Source: Planctomycetales bacterium (GTDB lineage Bacteria > Omnitrophota > Gorgyraeia > Gygaellales > Profunditerraquicolaceae). Taken from it: 38,163 nt of DNA. The notes under the pieces were generated by a model. The model ran no database searches. It was not told where the DNA came from and saw only the letters and a program-made list of their open reading frames with translations. The DNA lies in contig SBBM01000035.1 of assembly GCA_005239725.1 (NCBI GenBank), positions 1 through 38,163 on the forward strand, in the 5' to 3' direction. Made by a program: the position numbers and the translations under genes. Each line of letters starts with the position of its first letter. The first letter of the stretch is position 1. Shown in pieces: positions 29,226-37,217 of this stretch.

Positions 29226-30956
29226 TCATCTTACAATCTCTTTTATCCTGGCCTCCATAAAAGATTCCACGGCCTTTGCCGTAGAAAGGGTTAAAGCCTC
29301 TTCAGCGATTTTTCTTGCTTCCGTAATACTAACCGAACGGATTATATATTTTATCTGTGGTATTGCCTGCGGCGGGATACTGAACTCATCAAGGCCTAAG
29401 CCTATAAGGAATAAAGCAAAGGTTTCTTCGGAGGCCATTTCCCCGCACATCCCCACCCAGATATTATTGGAATGGGCAACGTCGATTACATTCTTAAGCA
29501 TCCTTAAAACCGCCGGATGCGCCGGCTCATAAAGATAAGCCACCTTTTCGTTAGTGCGGTCTACAGCCAGAGAATATTGTATAAGGTCATTGGTGCCGAT
29601 GCTGAAGAAATCCGCCTCTTTAGCTAAAAGGTCGGCGGTCATTGCCGCGGAAGGAACCTCAATCATAGCGCCCACTTCTATATTTTCGTCAAAAGGCACG
29701 CCTTCTTTCTTTAATTCCTGCCGGCAGCCCTCTAATACCGCGTTTGCCTGCACCAACTCTTCAACGCCGGAAATCATCGGGTACATAAGTTTCAATTTAC
29801 CGTACGCTGAAGCGCGCAAAATGGCGCGTAACTGTATCTTAAACAAGTCTGGACGGGTGAGGCAAAACCTGATAGCCCGCCACCCTAAAAAAGGCTGCAT
29901 ATCTTTAGGCATCTCGAGGTGCGATAAAAACTTATCTCCGCCCAGATCCAGGGTGCGAATAATTACCGAATGAGGCTTCATGTGTTCGGCTACATACCTG
30001 TAGGCCATAAACTGTTCCTCTTCGGAAGGAAAATCTTTCCTATTCATATAAAAGAATTCCGTACGGTAAAGGCCTATGCCCTGGCCCCCGTGGAGCTTCA
30101 CCGAGGGTATCTCTTCAGGCAATTCGATATTGGCAGCCACATTAATCTTCTTGCCGTCCGCAGTAACGGAAGGCAGGTCTTTTACCGAGAGGTATTTTTC
30201 GGTTACCCCCCTAAGCTTCCTCTCCTCCTGCTGATAAATGGCCAGGGTTTCTTCGTCGGGGTTGACTATTACCATTCCCATGCTACCGTCCACGATTAAG
30301 GCGTCTCCGGTCTTAATCTTGGCAGTCACTTCACCCAAACCGACTACAGCGGGGATCTCCAGAGACTTTGCCATAATTGCCGTATGAGAAGTCTTGCCGC
30401 CGATATCAGTGACAAAGGCAGAAACCATCTGTTTATGCATTGCCGCGGTATCAGAAGGAGAGAGGTCATGGGCAACTACAATTACCCTTTCCTTTAAATT
30501 CTGGAAGAGCTTCTGCTCTTTGCCTAAAATATTACGCAAGATCCTCCGGCCGACGTCATTTATGTCGGTTATGCGCTCTTTTAAATATTCGTCTTCAATT
30601 CTGGAAAAGACATCTATATATTTTTTTAAGACCCCGGCGAATATATAAGCCACACTCATGTGCTCTTTTTTCAGACGGGTAATAACTTCTTCAATAAGCA
30701 TGCGGTCTTCGAGGACGAGAAGATGCGCGTCAAAAATCTGGGCCTCATCCTGGCCCATATCCGAGGCGATCCTCTTCTGCAATTCAGTGATTTCCTTACG
30801 CGTAGTAATCAACGCCTCTTCAAAAAGCTGGATCTGGATAGGAATCTCTTCGGGCTTTATGGGTTCCTGCGGAATGCTGAATTCCTCCCTGCCTATTTTA
30901 TAGGCCGGGCCTATGCTTATCCCCGAAGCCGCCGCTATCCCCTTTAGCACTATCAT
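29226..30956 (-). CDS. ptsI: Phosphoenolpyruvate-protein phosphotransferase (PTS enzyme I)
   Basis: GGKTSHTAIMAKSLEIPAVVG, GIGLYRTEFFYM, RTLDLGGDK, SIGTNDLIQYSLAVDR, CGEMA. Confidence 0.96.
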   Translation of the reverse strand: MIVLKGIAAASGISIGPAYKIGREEFSIPQEPIKPEEIPIQIQLFEEALITTRKEITELQKRIASDMGQDEAQIFDAHLLVLEDRMLIEEVITRLKKEHMSVAYIFAGVLKKYIDVFSRIEDEYLKERITDINDVGRRILRNILGKEQKLFQNLKERVIVVAHDLSPSDTAAMHKQMVSAFVTDIGGKTSHTAIMAKSLEIPAVVGLGEVTAKIKTGDALIVDGSMGMVIVNPDEETLAIYQQEERKLRGVTEKYLSVKDLPSVTADGKKINVAANIELPEEIPSVKLHGGQGIGLYRTEFFYMNRKDFPSEEEQFMAYRYVAEHMKPHSVIIRTLDLGGDKFLSHLEMPKDMQPFLGWRAIRFCLTRPDLFKIQLRAILRASAYGKLKLMYPMISGVEELVQANAVLEGCRQELKKEGVPFDENIEVGAMIEVPSAAMTADLLAKEADFFSIGTNDLIQYSLAVDRTNEKVAYLYEPAHPAVLRMLKNVIDVAHSNNIWVGMCGEMASEETFALFLIGLGLDEFSIPPQAIPQIKYIIRSVSITEARKIAEEALTLSTAKAVESFMEARIKEIVR

Positions 30957-30958
30957 CT

Positions 30959-31243
30959 TTATCCCTCGGAAGATACGACCTTTTCCAGTTCTATCACGGC
31001 AAGCTCCGCATCCTTGCCTTCCGCCTCGATTATAATCGCTGAATCTTTCTCCACTCCCAGCATGAGTATTCCCATAATGGATTTGCCGTTCACTTCTTCC
31101 GCATCTTTATCCCGCCTTACCGTTATAGCCGAATCGAATTTATTGGCAATCTGCACAAATAATGCCGCAGGCCTCGCATGCAAACCCTGTTTATTTTTTA
31201 CGGTTATTTTCTTCTTAATTAAAGCCATCTTTAATGAGCCCAC
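30959..31243 (-). CDS. ptsH: Phosphocarrier protein HPr
   Basis: KQGLHARPAALFVQIA (His15 site), NGKSIMGILML (Ser46-like site); start probably at MALIKKK (about 31228). Confidence 0.93.
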   Translation of the reverse strand: MGSLKMALIKKKITVKNKQGLHARPAALFVQIANKFDSAITVRRDKDAEEVNGKSIMGILMLGVEKDSAIIIEAEGKDAELAVIELEKVVSSEG

Positions 31244-31390
31244 AACTTAGGGAACGCAAGTGACGTAAGTTGTTTGGGCGAATTTAACCCACATGCCCAG
31301 CCTGAAATCTAAAAACGCTATGGTTTCCTGGGTGTGGGGTAAGTTCGGACGGATAAGTTATGTTCGCTTTCAGCTCCATAACTTATGTCC
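31238..31390. repeat. Three consecutive stem-loops between ptsH and yvcK
   Basis: hp1 GCCCACAACTTA/TAAGTTGTTTGGGC 31238-31279; hp2 CCCACATGCCCAG/CTGGGTGTGGG 31288-31338; hp3 GGAC-GG-ATAAGTTATG/CATAACTTATGTCC 31347-31390. Confidence 0.7.
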
Positions 31391-31394
31391 TCGC

Positions 31395-32642
31395 TCAAAT
31401 CTCATCCATAAGGCTAAAAATAATCTTGGCCAGTTTTAAAGGGTCGTGCCGTATCACCCCGTCCACTCCCACGGTATCCTCTTCGATTACGCGGTACCCC
31501 ATATTCTCTATATTTTTGCGGTCATTAACTACCGGATAAGAATTCTCCTGGGCGTAACGTTTAAGCATCGGCCCCGGAATCGCGCCCGTATTTACGATGC
31601 AATTGTTAAAAATGCGAGGATGGCTGTGTTTTATCAGGGCCTGCACATGATTTGAAGCGTTGTAGCCGTCAGTTTCGCCCGGCTGGGTCATCACGTTGCA
31701 TACATAAACTTTAATCGCCCTTGAACTAATGATGCTATCGGTGATTTCTTTTATCAAAAGGTTCGGTATAATGCTCGTATAAAGCGAGCCGGGCCCAAGC
31801 ACAACAACATCAGCTTCTTCTATCGCCCTTATCGTCTCCGGGGCCGCCTGCGGTTGGCTGGGCCTCAGATAAACCTTCTCTATGGGTTTATTTGCCTTAG
31901 GGATTTTATCTTCTCCCTCAGTAATAGAGCCGTCTTTATGTTCAGCAACCAATGAAACTTTATGCAACGTAGAAGGGATGACCCGTCCCCTTAAAGCCAA
32001 AACTTTACTCGTCTCTTTTACCGCCTTTTCAAAATCACCGGTAAGTCTGGTCATTACCGTGATAAAAAGATTTCCGAAACTGTGGCCTGCCAGTTCCGAA
32101 CCCTGTTCGAAACGAAACTGGAACAAATCGCGCATTAATGTTGAGGCATCCGCAAGAGCCACAAGGCAGTTACGTATATCGCCGGGCGGCAATATATCAA
32201 ACTGCTGCCTGATCCTCCCCGATGAGCCGCCTTCATCGGCAACCGTGACTATCGCCGTAATATTGGAAGTATACTCTTTAAGCCCTGATAAAAGTACCGA
32301 TAAACCAGTTCCACCGCCCACCGCAACAATCTTCGGCCCCTGGCCCAAGTATTTCCTTTGATATAGAATATCTACCAATTCCCTTTCTTTCGCTGACGGC
32401 ATAAATGCGTTAATAAAAGAGCGCATCAGCCGCACAAACCCTAAAACCAGGATTATAATCCCTGAAACTATGACAATAACATCCAGCAATTGGATTATCC
32501 AGAAATTCTCCACCTGCAGGCGGCTTGAGCCGAAAACTATCAAGATAATGCCGAAGGCGCTAAAACCTACCCAGCGCTTTATGCCTATGCCAGGATAAAG
32601 CCACTTCCAGATATTTTTAATTTTTCCTATTTGGGCGCGCAT
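31395..32642 (-). CDS. YvcK/CofD-like family protein with N-terminal transmembrane extension
   Basis: IVAVGGGTGLSVLLSGLKEYTSNITAIVTVADEGGSSGRIR; ORF track start 32705 overlaps ptsN, MRAQIGK at 32642 preferred. Confidence 0.88.
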   Translation of the reverse strand: MRAQIGKIKNIWKWLYPGIGIKRWVGFSAFGIILIVFGSSRLQVENFWIIQLLDVIVIVSGIIILVLGFVRLMRSFINAFMPSAKERELVDILYQRKYLGQGPKIVAVGGGTGLSVLLSGLKEYTSNITAIVTVADEGGSSGRIRQQFDILPPGDIRNCLVALADASTLMRDLFQFRFEQGSELAGHSFGNLFITVMTRLTGDFEKAVKETSKVLALRGRVIPSTLHKVSLVAEHKDGSITEGEDKIPKANKPIEKVYLRPSQPQAAPETIRAIEEADVVVLGPGSLYTSIIPNLLIKEITDSIISSRAIKVYVCNVMTQPGETDGYNASNHVQALIKHSHPRIFNNCIVNTGAIPGPMLKRYAQENSYPVVNDRKNIENMGYRVIEEDTVGVDGVIRHDPLKLAKIIFSLMDEI

Positions 32643-32647
32643 CCCTC

Positions 32648-33115
32648 TTAGAACCTGTCGTCTTCCTGGGTAAGGACTTTGATAATAGTCTCGTCGTCTG
32701 CGCAAGCACGTAAACTGTCCCGGAAATACTTATCTTTAAAAAGACGTGAAATCCTCGCGAGCGCTTTTAAATGCGGCCCTGCGGAATCCTGAGGGGCTAC
32801 AAGCAAAAAGAATATATAGACGGGTTCTCCGTCCAGAGAATCAAAATCCACGCCTTTTTTGGAGAGGCCAAAAGCCCCTACAAGATTAGCGATACATTCG
32901 GATTTTGCATGCGGTATAGCTATGCCCTGCCCGATGGCAGTAGAGCCCAGAGATTCCCTTTCCATCAGGGCTTCGGCGAGTTTAGCGCGATGCGCCTTTT
33001 CAATTTCGCCGGCATTTATGAGGGCATCAACCAGCTCTTTTATTACGTCTTCCTTCTTATTTGATTTGATGTCTGGAAGGATAGCTTTCCTGGAAAGAAA
33101 ATCCATAATCTTCAT
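32648..33115 (-). CDS. PTS EIIA(Ntr)-type protein
   Basis: MKIMDFLSRKAILPDIKSNKKEDVIKELVDAL..GIAIPHAKSE; SD AAGGAGA upstream of 33115; ORF extension to 33229 is translated tRNA. Confidence 0.9.
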   Translation of the reverse strand: MKIMDFLSRKAILPDIKSNKKEDVIKELVDALINAGEIEKAHRAKLAEALMERESLGSTAIGQGIAIPHAKSECIANLVGAFGLSKKGVDFDSLDGEPVYIFFLLVAPQDSAGPHLKALARISRLFKDKYFRDSLRACADDETIIKVLTQEDDRF

Positions 33116-33144
33116 AATATTTTCTCCTTGGTCTATTTTTATAC

Positions 33145-33220
<76 letters not shown>

Positions 33221-33328
33221 GTCACTCACTATAGATTATTCAATAGTTGCAAGTAAACTATCAACGCGTATATATTTATCTGAAACTTATCTCGCCTGAC
33301 TGCAATGTTCGTTCCCCAGGGGGGCTTC

Positions 33329-33376
33329 CTTCGACTTCGCTCAGGATGGTTCGAAGGATGGTGAGCAAAGTCGAAC
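33329..33376. repeat. Inverted repeat CTTCGACTTCGCTCA / TGAGCAAAGTCGAAC
   Basis: 13/15 matched arms around GGATGGTTCGAAGGATGG. Confidence 0.7.
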
Positions 33377-33648
33377 CACTGCCCCTATGGCGTCCCACTC
33401 TAAGCGGGACTGTTACCTCGAAAACGTGGGGGGAAACTTTCCCCCATATCCCCCTTTATGTTCTTAAAAGTGTTCTCGGCATTATTACCCGCATATCCTG
33501 CTTCGCAGGATAACTTTTAAAAACATGTCCTCACCGTAATTACTTCATGGGCGAAAGAGGATTTTCCCGCCCTTAAGTTTATACCGGAGGCGGAATCCCG
33601 CCTTCAATCTATATTCTCCAGGGCAGGAGAACCTTCCGCACATTATAG

Positions 33649-33730
33649 TGCGGACGGAGGGAATTGAACCCCCATGGGTTACCCCATATGGTCCTAAGCC
33701 ATACGCGTCTGCCAGTTCCGCCACGTCCGC
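33649..33730 (-). tRNA. tRNA-Leu (TAG), CCA not encoded
   Basis: GCGGACGTGGCGGAACTGGCAGACGCGTATGGCTTAGGACCATATGGGGTAACCCATGGGGGTTCAATTCCCTCCGTCCGCA; long variable arm. Confidence 0.95.
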
Positions 33731-33737
33731 GTTTTTT

Positions 33738-33819
33738 TAGCGGATAGCGCATAGCAAATAGCGGTTAGGATAAAAAACATTTTTCTTATACGCTAAACGC
33801 TATACGCTAAACGCTAATT
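33738..33819. repeat. TAGCGTA-unit inverted repeat element between tRNA-Lys and tRNA-Leu
   Basis: TAGCGGATAGCGCATAGCAAATAGCGGTTA ... TATACGCTAAACGCTATACGCTAAACGCTA. Confidence 0.8.
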
Positions 33820-33822
33820 TTT

Positions 33823-33895
33823 TGAGCCTCCCGCGGCTCGAACGCGGCACACCCACCTTAAAAGGGTGGTGCTCTACCAGATGAGCTAGAGGCCC
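33823..33895 (-). tRNA. tRNA-Lys (TTT), CCA not encoded
   Basis: GGGCCTCTAGCTCATCTGGTAGAGCACCACCCTTTTAAGGTGGGTGTGCCGCGTTCGAGCCGCGGGAGGCTCA; anticodon loop CTTTTAA. Confidence 0.93.
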
Positions 33896-33901
33896 AAATC
33901 A

Positions 33902-34012
33902 ACAACCAGCAACCAGTAAATTAGTAACTGGCAATTAAACAAAACCAAAGAACAGTATATAAAATTTATTTCAAAAATTACTAGTTACGAGTTACTAGCG
34001 TACTAGTTACTA
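33902..34012. repeat. TAACTAG-unit inverted repeat element at the 3' end of frr
   Basis: ACAACCAGCAACCAGTAAATTAGTAACTGG ... TTACTAGTTACGAGTTACTAGCGTACTAGTTACTA; includes frr TAG stop. Confidence 0.7.
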
Positions 34013-34570
34013 AAATTCAAGCAATTCCTTATCTTTCGCTTTTAGCAATTCGTCTATTTTTGCGATATATTTATCGACGTGCTTCTGCAGTTCGTCAATG
34101 CTCGTAAATTTGTCATCCTCAGAAATGGTCTTATCTTTTTCCAGTTTTTCTAAAAGCTCTTTTGCGTCCCGCCTGACCGTCCGGAGGGATATCCTGCCCT
34201 CTTCGGCTATTTTATTTACAACTTTAGTAAGTTCCTGCCGCCTCTCCTTCGATAAGGCAGGTATAGAGAGCCTGATGATTTTGCCGTCGTTAAAAGGGTT
34301 AATGCCTAAATTAGACTTCAATATAGCCTTCTCGATCTCTGCTATGGCAGAGACATCCCAGGGCTGGATAACAATCATATGCACATCAGGCACTGATATG
34401 GAAGCAAGCTGTTTAATTAAAGTGGGCGTGCCGTAATAATCAACGTGCAGGCCTTCAACCAAAGCAGGGCTTGCCCTGCCGGTGCGTATTCCGGAAAATT
34501 CGCGGGTGACAAAATCAATCACTTTCTTCATCTTATCTTCGGCATTGTGTATAACTTCTTTCGTAGTCAT
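34010..34570 (-). CDS. frr: Ribosome recycling factor
   Basis: FSGIRTGRASPALVEGLHVDYYGTPTLIKQLASISVPD. Confidence 0.96.
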   Translation of the reverse strand: MTTKEVIHNAEDKMKKVIDFVTREFSGIRTGRASPALVEGLHVDYYGTPTLIKQLASISVPDVHMIVIQPWDVSAIAEIEKAILKSNLGINPFNDGKIIRLSIPALSKERRQELTKVVNKIAEEGRISLRTVRRDAKELLEKLEKDKTISEDDKFTSIDELQKHVDKYIAKIDELLKAKDKELLEF

Positions 34571-34607
34571 CTCTTTTTCCTCCCCGCAAACCGGAAAAAT
34601 TGCCTGC

Positions 34608-35336
34608 TTACTTAATAACCGTGCCTAACTTCTGACCCAGAACAATACGTTTTATATTGCCTACTTTGATAAGGTTAAACACTATGATAGGCAGCTTGTT
34701 ATCCATACAGAGGCTAACTGCAGTCGCATCCATTACCTTAAGCCCTTTTTTCAGCACATCTATATATTTTAAAGTAGGGAACTTCCTGGCATCTTTTACC
34801 TTGAAGGGGTCGGCCGAATAAACTCCGTCCACCTTTGTGGCTTTTAATATGGCGTCGGCATTTATCTCCATTGCCCTTAAGGCTGCCGCGGTATCGGTAG
34901 TAAAATAAGGGTTACCTGTCCCGGCGACAAAAATAACCACGCGTCCTTTTTCCAGATGCCTTATCGCCCTCCTCCTGATATAGGGCTCAGCGATCCGTTG
35001 CATCTCAATGGCCGTCATTACCCGGGTAGAAACACCCATTTTTTCCAGTACATTCTGAAAGGCAAGCCCATTTATAACCGTGGCTAACATGCCCATATAA
35101 TCGGCAACGCTCCTATCCATATCCAGGCCCTGCGAAGCAGTGTTTTCCTGGCCCCTGAAGATATTCCCTCCTCCAAGCACTAAGGCCACATCAACGTGCA
35201 AATCCCTTATTTCTTTTATCTGCCGGGAAATTGAAACCAAAACAGGCTGGTCAATACCGTGGTGTTTTTTGCCCTGAAGCGCTTCACCGCTTAATTTCAG
35301 GAGTATTCTTTTGAAAACCGGGCGGGATGCCTTCAT
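34608..35336 (-). CDS. pyrH: UMP kinase
   Basis: [56 protein letters not shown]. Confidence 0.96.
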   Translation of the reverse strand: MKASRPVFKRILLKLSGEALQGKKHHGIDQPVLVSISRQIKEIRDLHVDVALVLGGGNIFRGQENTASQGLDMDRSVADYMGMLATVINGLAFQNVLEKMGVSTRVMTAIEMQRIAEPYIRRRAIRHLEKGRVVIFVAGTGNPYFTTDTAAALRAMEINADAILKATKVDGVYSADPFKVKDARKFPTLKYIDVLKKGLKVMDATAVSLCMDNKLPIIVFNLIKVGNIKRIVLGQKLGTVIK

Positions 35337-35342
35337 CGAAGG

Positions 35343-35867
35343 TTATTCTCCGATCTTGTAACGAGCGTATCTGCGTATAACTATATTCTCTCCCATTTTA
35401 CCCACAAGGCTGCCCAGATAATCCTTTATGGTGATCTTGGGGTCTTTAACAAAAGGCTGTTCGAGCAGGCAGTTATCTTTATAAAACTGCTCTTTATCTT
35501 TTTCCTGTTCAATAATATCCGCCGGGACATCTTCCTTCTTTATATACTGCGGGTTGCAGGCAGCTATCTGCATGCTCAAGTCTTTTGTAAACTGACAGAA
35601 ATCAGGATTTTTGGCGACAAAATCCGTTTCGGTATCAACCTCCAGCAATACGCCGAGTTTATGGCCCATGTGTATGTAGGCCTCAATCCTGCCTTCTTTA
35701 GCTAACCTGCCTTCTTTTTTAGCGGCAATCTCTAAGCCACGTTTGCGCAGCAACTCTACTGCCTTTTCTATGTCTCCGGATGCATCCTGGAGGGCCTTCT
35801 TGCAGTCAGAAACACTGGCTGCGGTAATTCTTCTTAACTCCTTCAGCGAATCTAAAGATACTTTCAT
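35343..35867 (-). CDS. tsf: Elongation factor Ts (short form)
   Basis: LRRITAASVSDCKKALQDASGDIEKAVELLRKRG, VLLEVDTETDFVAKN. Confidence 0.95.
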   Translation of the reverse strand: MKVSLDSLKELRRITAASVSDCKKALQDASGDIEKAVELLRKRGLEIAAKKEGRLAKEGRIEAYIHMGHKLGVLLEVDTETDFVAKNPDFCQFTKDLSMQIAACNPQYIKKEDVPADIIEQEKDKEQFYKDNCLLEQPFVKDPKITIKDYLGSLVGKMGENIVIRRYARYKIGE

Positions 35868-35885
35868 TTTATTGCCTTTCTTAAG

Positions 35886-35904
35886 CCTGCCTGCGGCAGG
35901 CAGG
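35886..35904. repeat. CCTGCCTGCGGCAGGCAGG hairpin between rpsB and tsf
   Basis: 9-bp perfect stem around a 1-nt centre in the rpsB-tsf spacer. Confidence 0.75.
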
Positions 35905-35906
35905 TC

Positions 35907-36782
35907 TTACTCTTTTTTAGGGGTCTTGCTTCCTGGGCGTGGTCTCCGTACAGGCTTAGCTCCTTTTCTCTCAGGTTCAGTTGTCTCAACTATCTCGGCA
36001 ATTTCCTTTATTTTAACCTCTTCTTCGGGCTGAACCTCCCGGGATTCCTCTGGTTTTTCTTCCTTTATACTGACGCCTGCCTGTGACAGGTAAGAAAGGA
36101 ACCTCCTCCTTCCTTCAATTACGGCATCGGCAATGACGCTGGTAACCATACGGATGGATTTGCTGGCATCGTCATTGGCCGGAATAGGATAGGTTATAAG
36201 GTCGGGGTCAGAATTAGTATCAAGCAGGCCTACAATAGGTATGGACAGCTTGGTTGCCTCTCTGACTATCGTCTCTTCTTTCTTGGTATCAACCACAAAC
36301 AGGGCGCTTGGCATACGCTCCATCTGGGCAATGCCGGAAAAATTCTTTTTCAATTTTGCCAATTCCTTCTCAAGCAACGCTACTTCTTTCTTGGTCAATT
36401 TGGCAAAGGTGCCGTCTTCTTTCATTTTTTCGATTTCTTTCAGGCGGTTTATCCTCTTCTTTATGGTAGCAAAGTTTGTGAGGAGCCCTCCGGGCCAACG
36501 TTCAGTCACATAGTACATGCCGCAACGTATGGCTTCCTGTTGCACAATTTCCTGCGCCTGCTTCTTTGTCCCGGCAAAAAGCACTATTTCGCCCTTCGAC
36601 GTTATATCCAATAAAAAATCCCTGGCCTTATTTATGCATTCCTCGGTCTTTTCCAGGTCAATAATGTATATGCCGCTCCTCTGGCCAAAGATGAATTTCT
36701 TCATTTTCGGGTTCCAGCGCGAAGTCTTATGCCCGAAATGCACCCCTGCTTCCAAAAGTTGTTTAATTAATTCTGAAGGCAA
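35907..36782 (-). CDS. rpsB: 30S ribosomal protein S2 (TTG start, charged C-terminal tail)
   Basis: LLEAGVHFGHKTSRWNPKMKKFIFGQRSGIYIIDLEKT; AGGAGG SD before TTG. Confidence 0.96.
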   Translation of the reverse strand: MPSELIKQLLEAGVHFGHKTSRWNPKMKKFIFGQRSGIYIIDLEKTEECINKARDFLLDITSKGEIVLFAGTKKQAQEIVQQEAIRCGMYYVTERWPGGLLTNFATIKKRINRLKEIEKMKEDGTFAKLTKKEVALLEKELAKLKKNFSGIAQMERMPSALFVVDTKKEETIVREATKLSIPIVGLLDTNSDPDLITYPIPANDDASKSIRMVTSVIADAVIEGRRRFLSYLSQAGVSIKEEKPEESREVQPEEEVKIKEIAEIVETTEPERKGAKPVRRPRPGSKTPKKE

Positions 36783-36817
36783 ATTTGTATCCTCCTTTAA
36801 CTTTGTTAATAAACTGC

Positions 36818-36858
36818 AGCTTTACCTTAAAGCTAACCGCGAAATTCCCGCTTAGCTT
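36818..36858 (-). promoter_or_regulatory. rpsB 5' leader with two overlapping, mutually exclusive stem-loops
   Basis: Stem B AAGCTAA(36858-36852)/TTAGCTT(36836-36830); stem A AGCTTTA(36834-36828)/TAAAGCT(36824-36818); they share 36830-36834. Confidence 0.5.
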
Positions 36859-36877
36859 CTACGCACTTAAAATAGGT

Positions 36878-36905
36878 AATATAGCATAATTTTATAATTA
36901 TGCAA
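36878..36905 (-). promoter_or_regulatory. Putative sigma70 promoter of the rpsB-tsf-pyrH-frr operon with palindromic spacer
   Basis: TTGCAT (36905-36900), 16-nt spacer, TATATT (36883-36878); palindrome GCATAAT...ATTATGC 36884-36903. Confidence 0.5.
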
Positions 36906-36911
36906 CTATTT

Positions 36912-37040
36912 TTAAGCCTTTTTGCCTAATAATTCGATTATTTTATCCAATTTTTTAACTACAAGCATGGTAAAAATTACAATCCACACCGTAAGCGCAA
37001 AAGATATCAAACTGTTTAAAAAACCTGTTCCGCAGACCAT
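36912..37040 (-). CDS. 42-aa single-TM microprotein (not in supplied ORF track)
   Basis: MVCGTGFLNSLISFALTVWIVIFTMLVVKKLDKIIELLGKKA; preceded by AAAAAGGAGGAGAT SD. Confidence 0.7.
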   Translation of the reverse strand: MVCGTGFLNSLISFALTVWIVIFTMLVVKKLDKIIELLGKKA

Positions 37041-37065
37041 ATCTCCTCCTTTTTGAGCACCTTAT

Positions 37066-37208
37066 GTTTTTATTTAGCGAAACTCCGCCAAGGACGGAGC
37101 CAAAACAGCATAATCAGGTTATGGTATCACAAAATACCCCCGCCAACAATAAATTTTCTTAAATAAAAGTTTTATCCCACCTGCGGTGTGATTTCGCCAA
37201 ATAAAAAC
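37066..37208. repeat. Inverted-repeat element (17-bp arms, 16/17 identical)
   Basis: GTTTTTATTTAGCGAAA 37066-37082 versus reverse complement GTTTTTATTTGGCGAAA of 37192-37208. Confidence 0.6.
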
Positions 37209-37217
37209 TTAAGGTTC

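Noticed and set aside
29554-30299. Long plus-strand ORFs antisense to ptsI
   Set aside because: Opposite strongly conserved PTS enzyme I; treated as shadow ORFs, as are the other plus-strand ORFs after 1451.
33247-33513. 88-aa plus-strand ORF in the tRNA-Gly/tRNA-Leu spacer
   Set aside because: Runs through the TTCGACTTCGCTCAGG inverted repeat and hairpins; no domain and no good SD.
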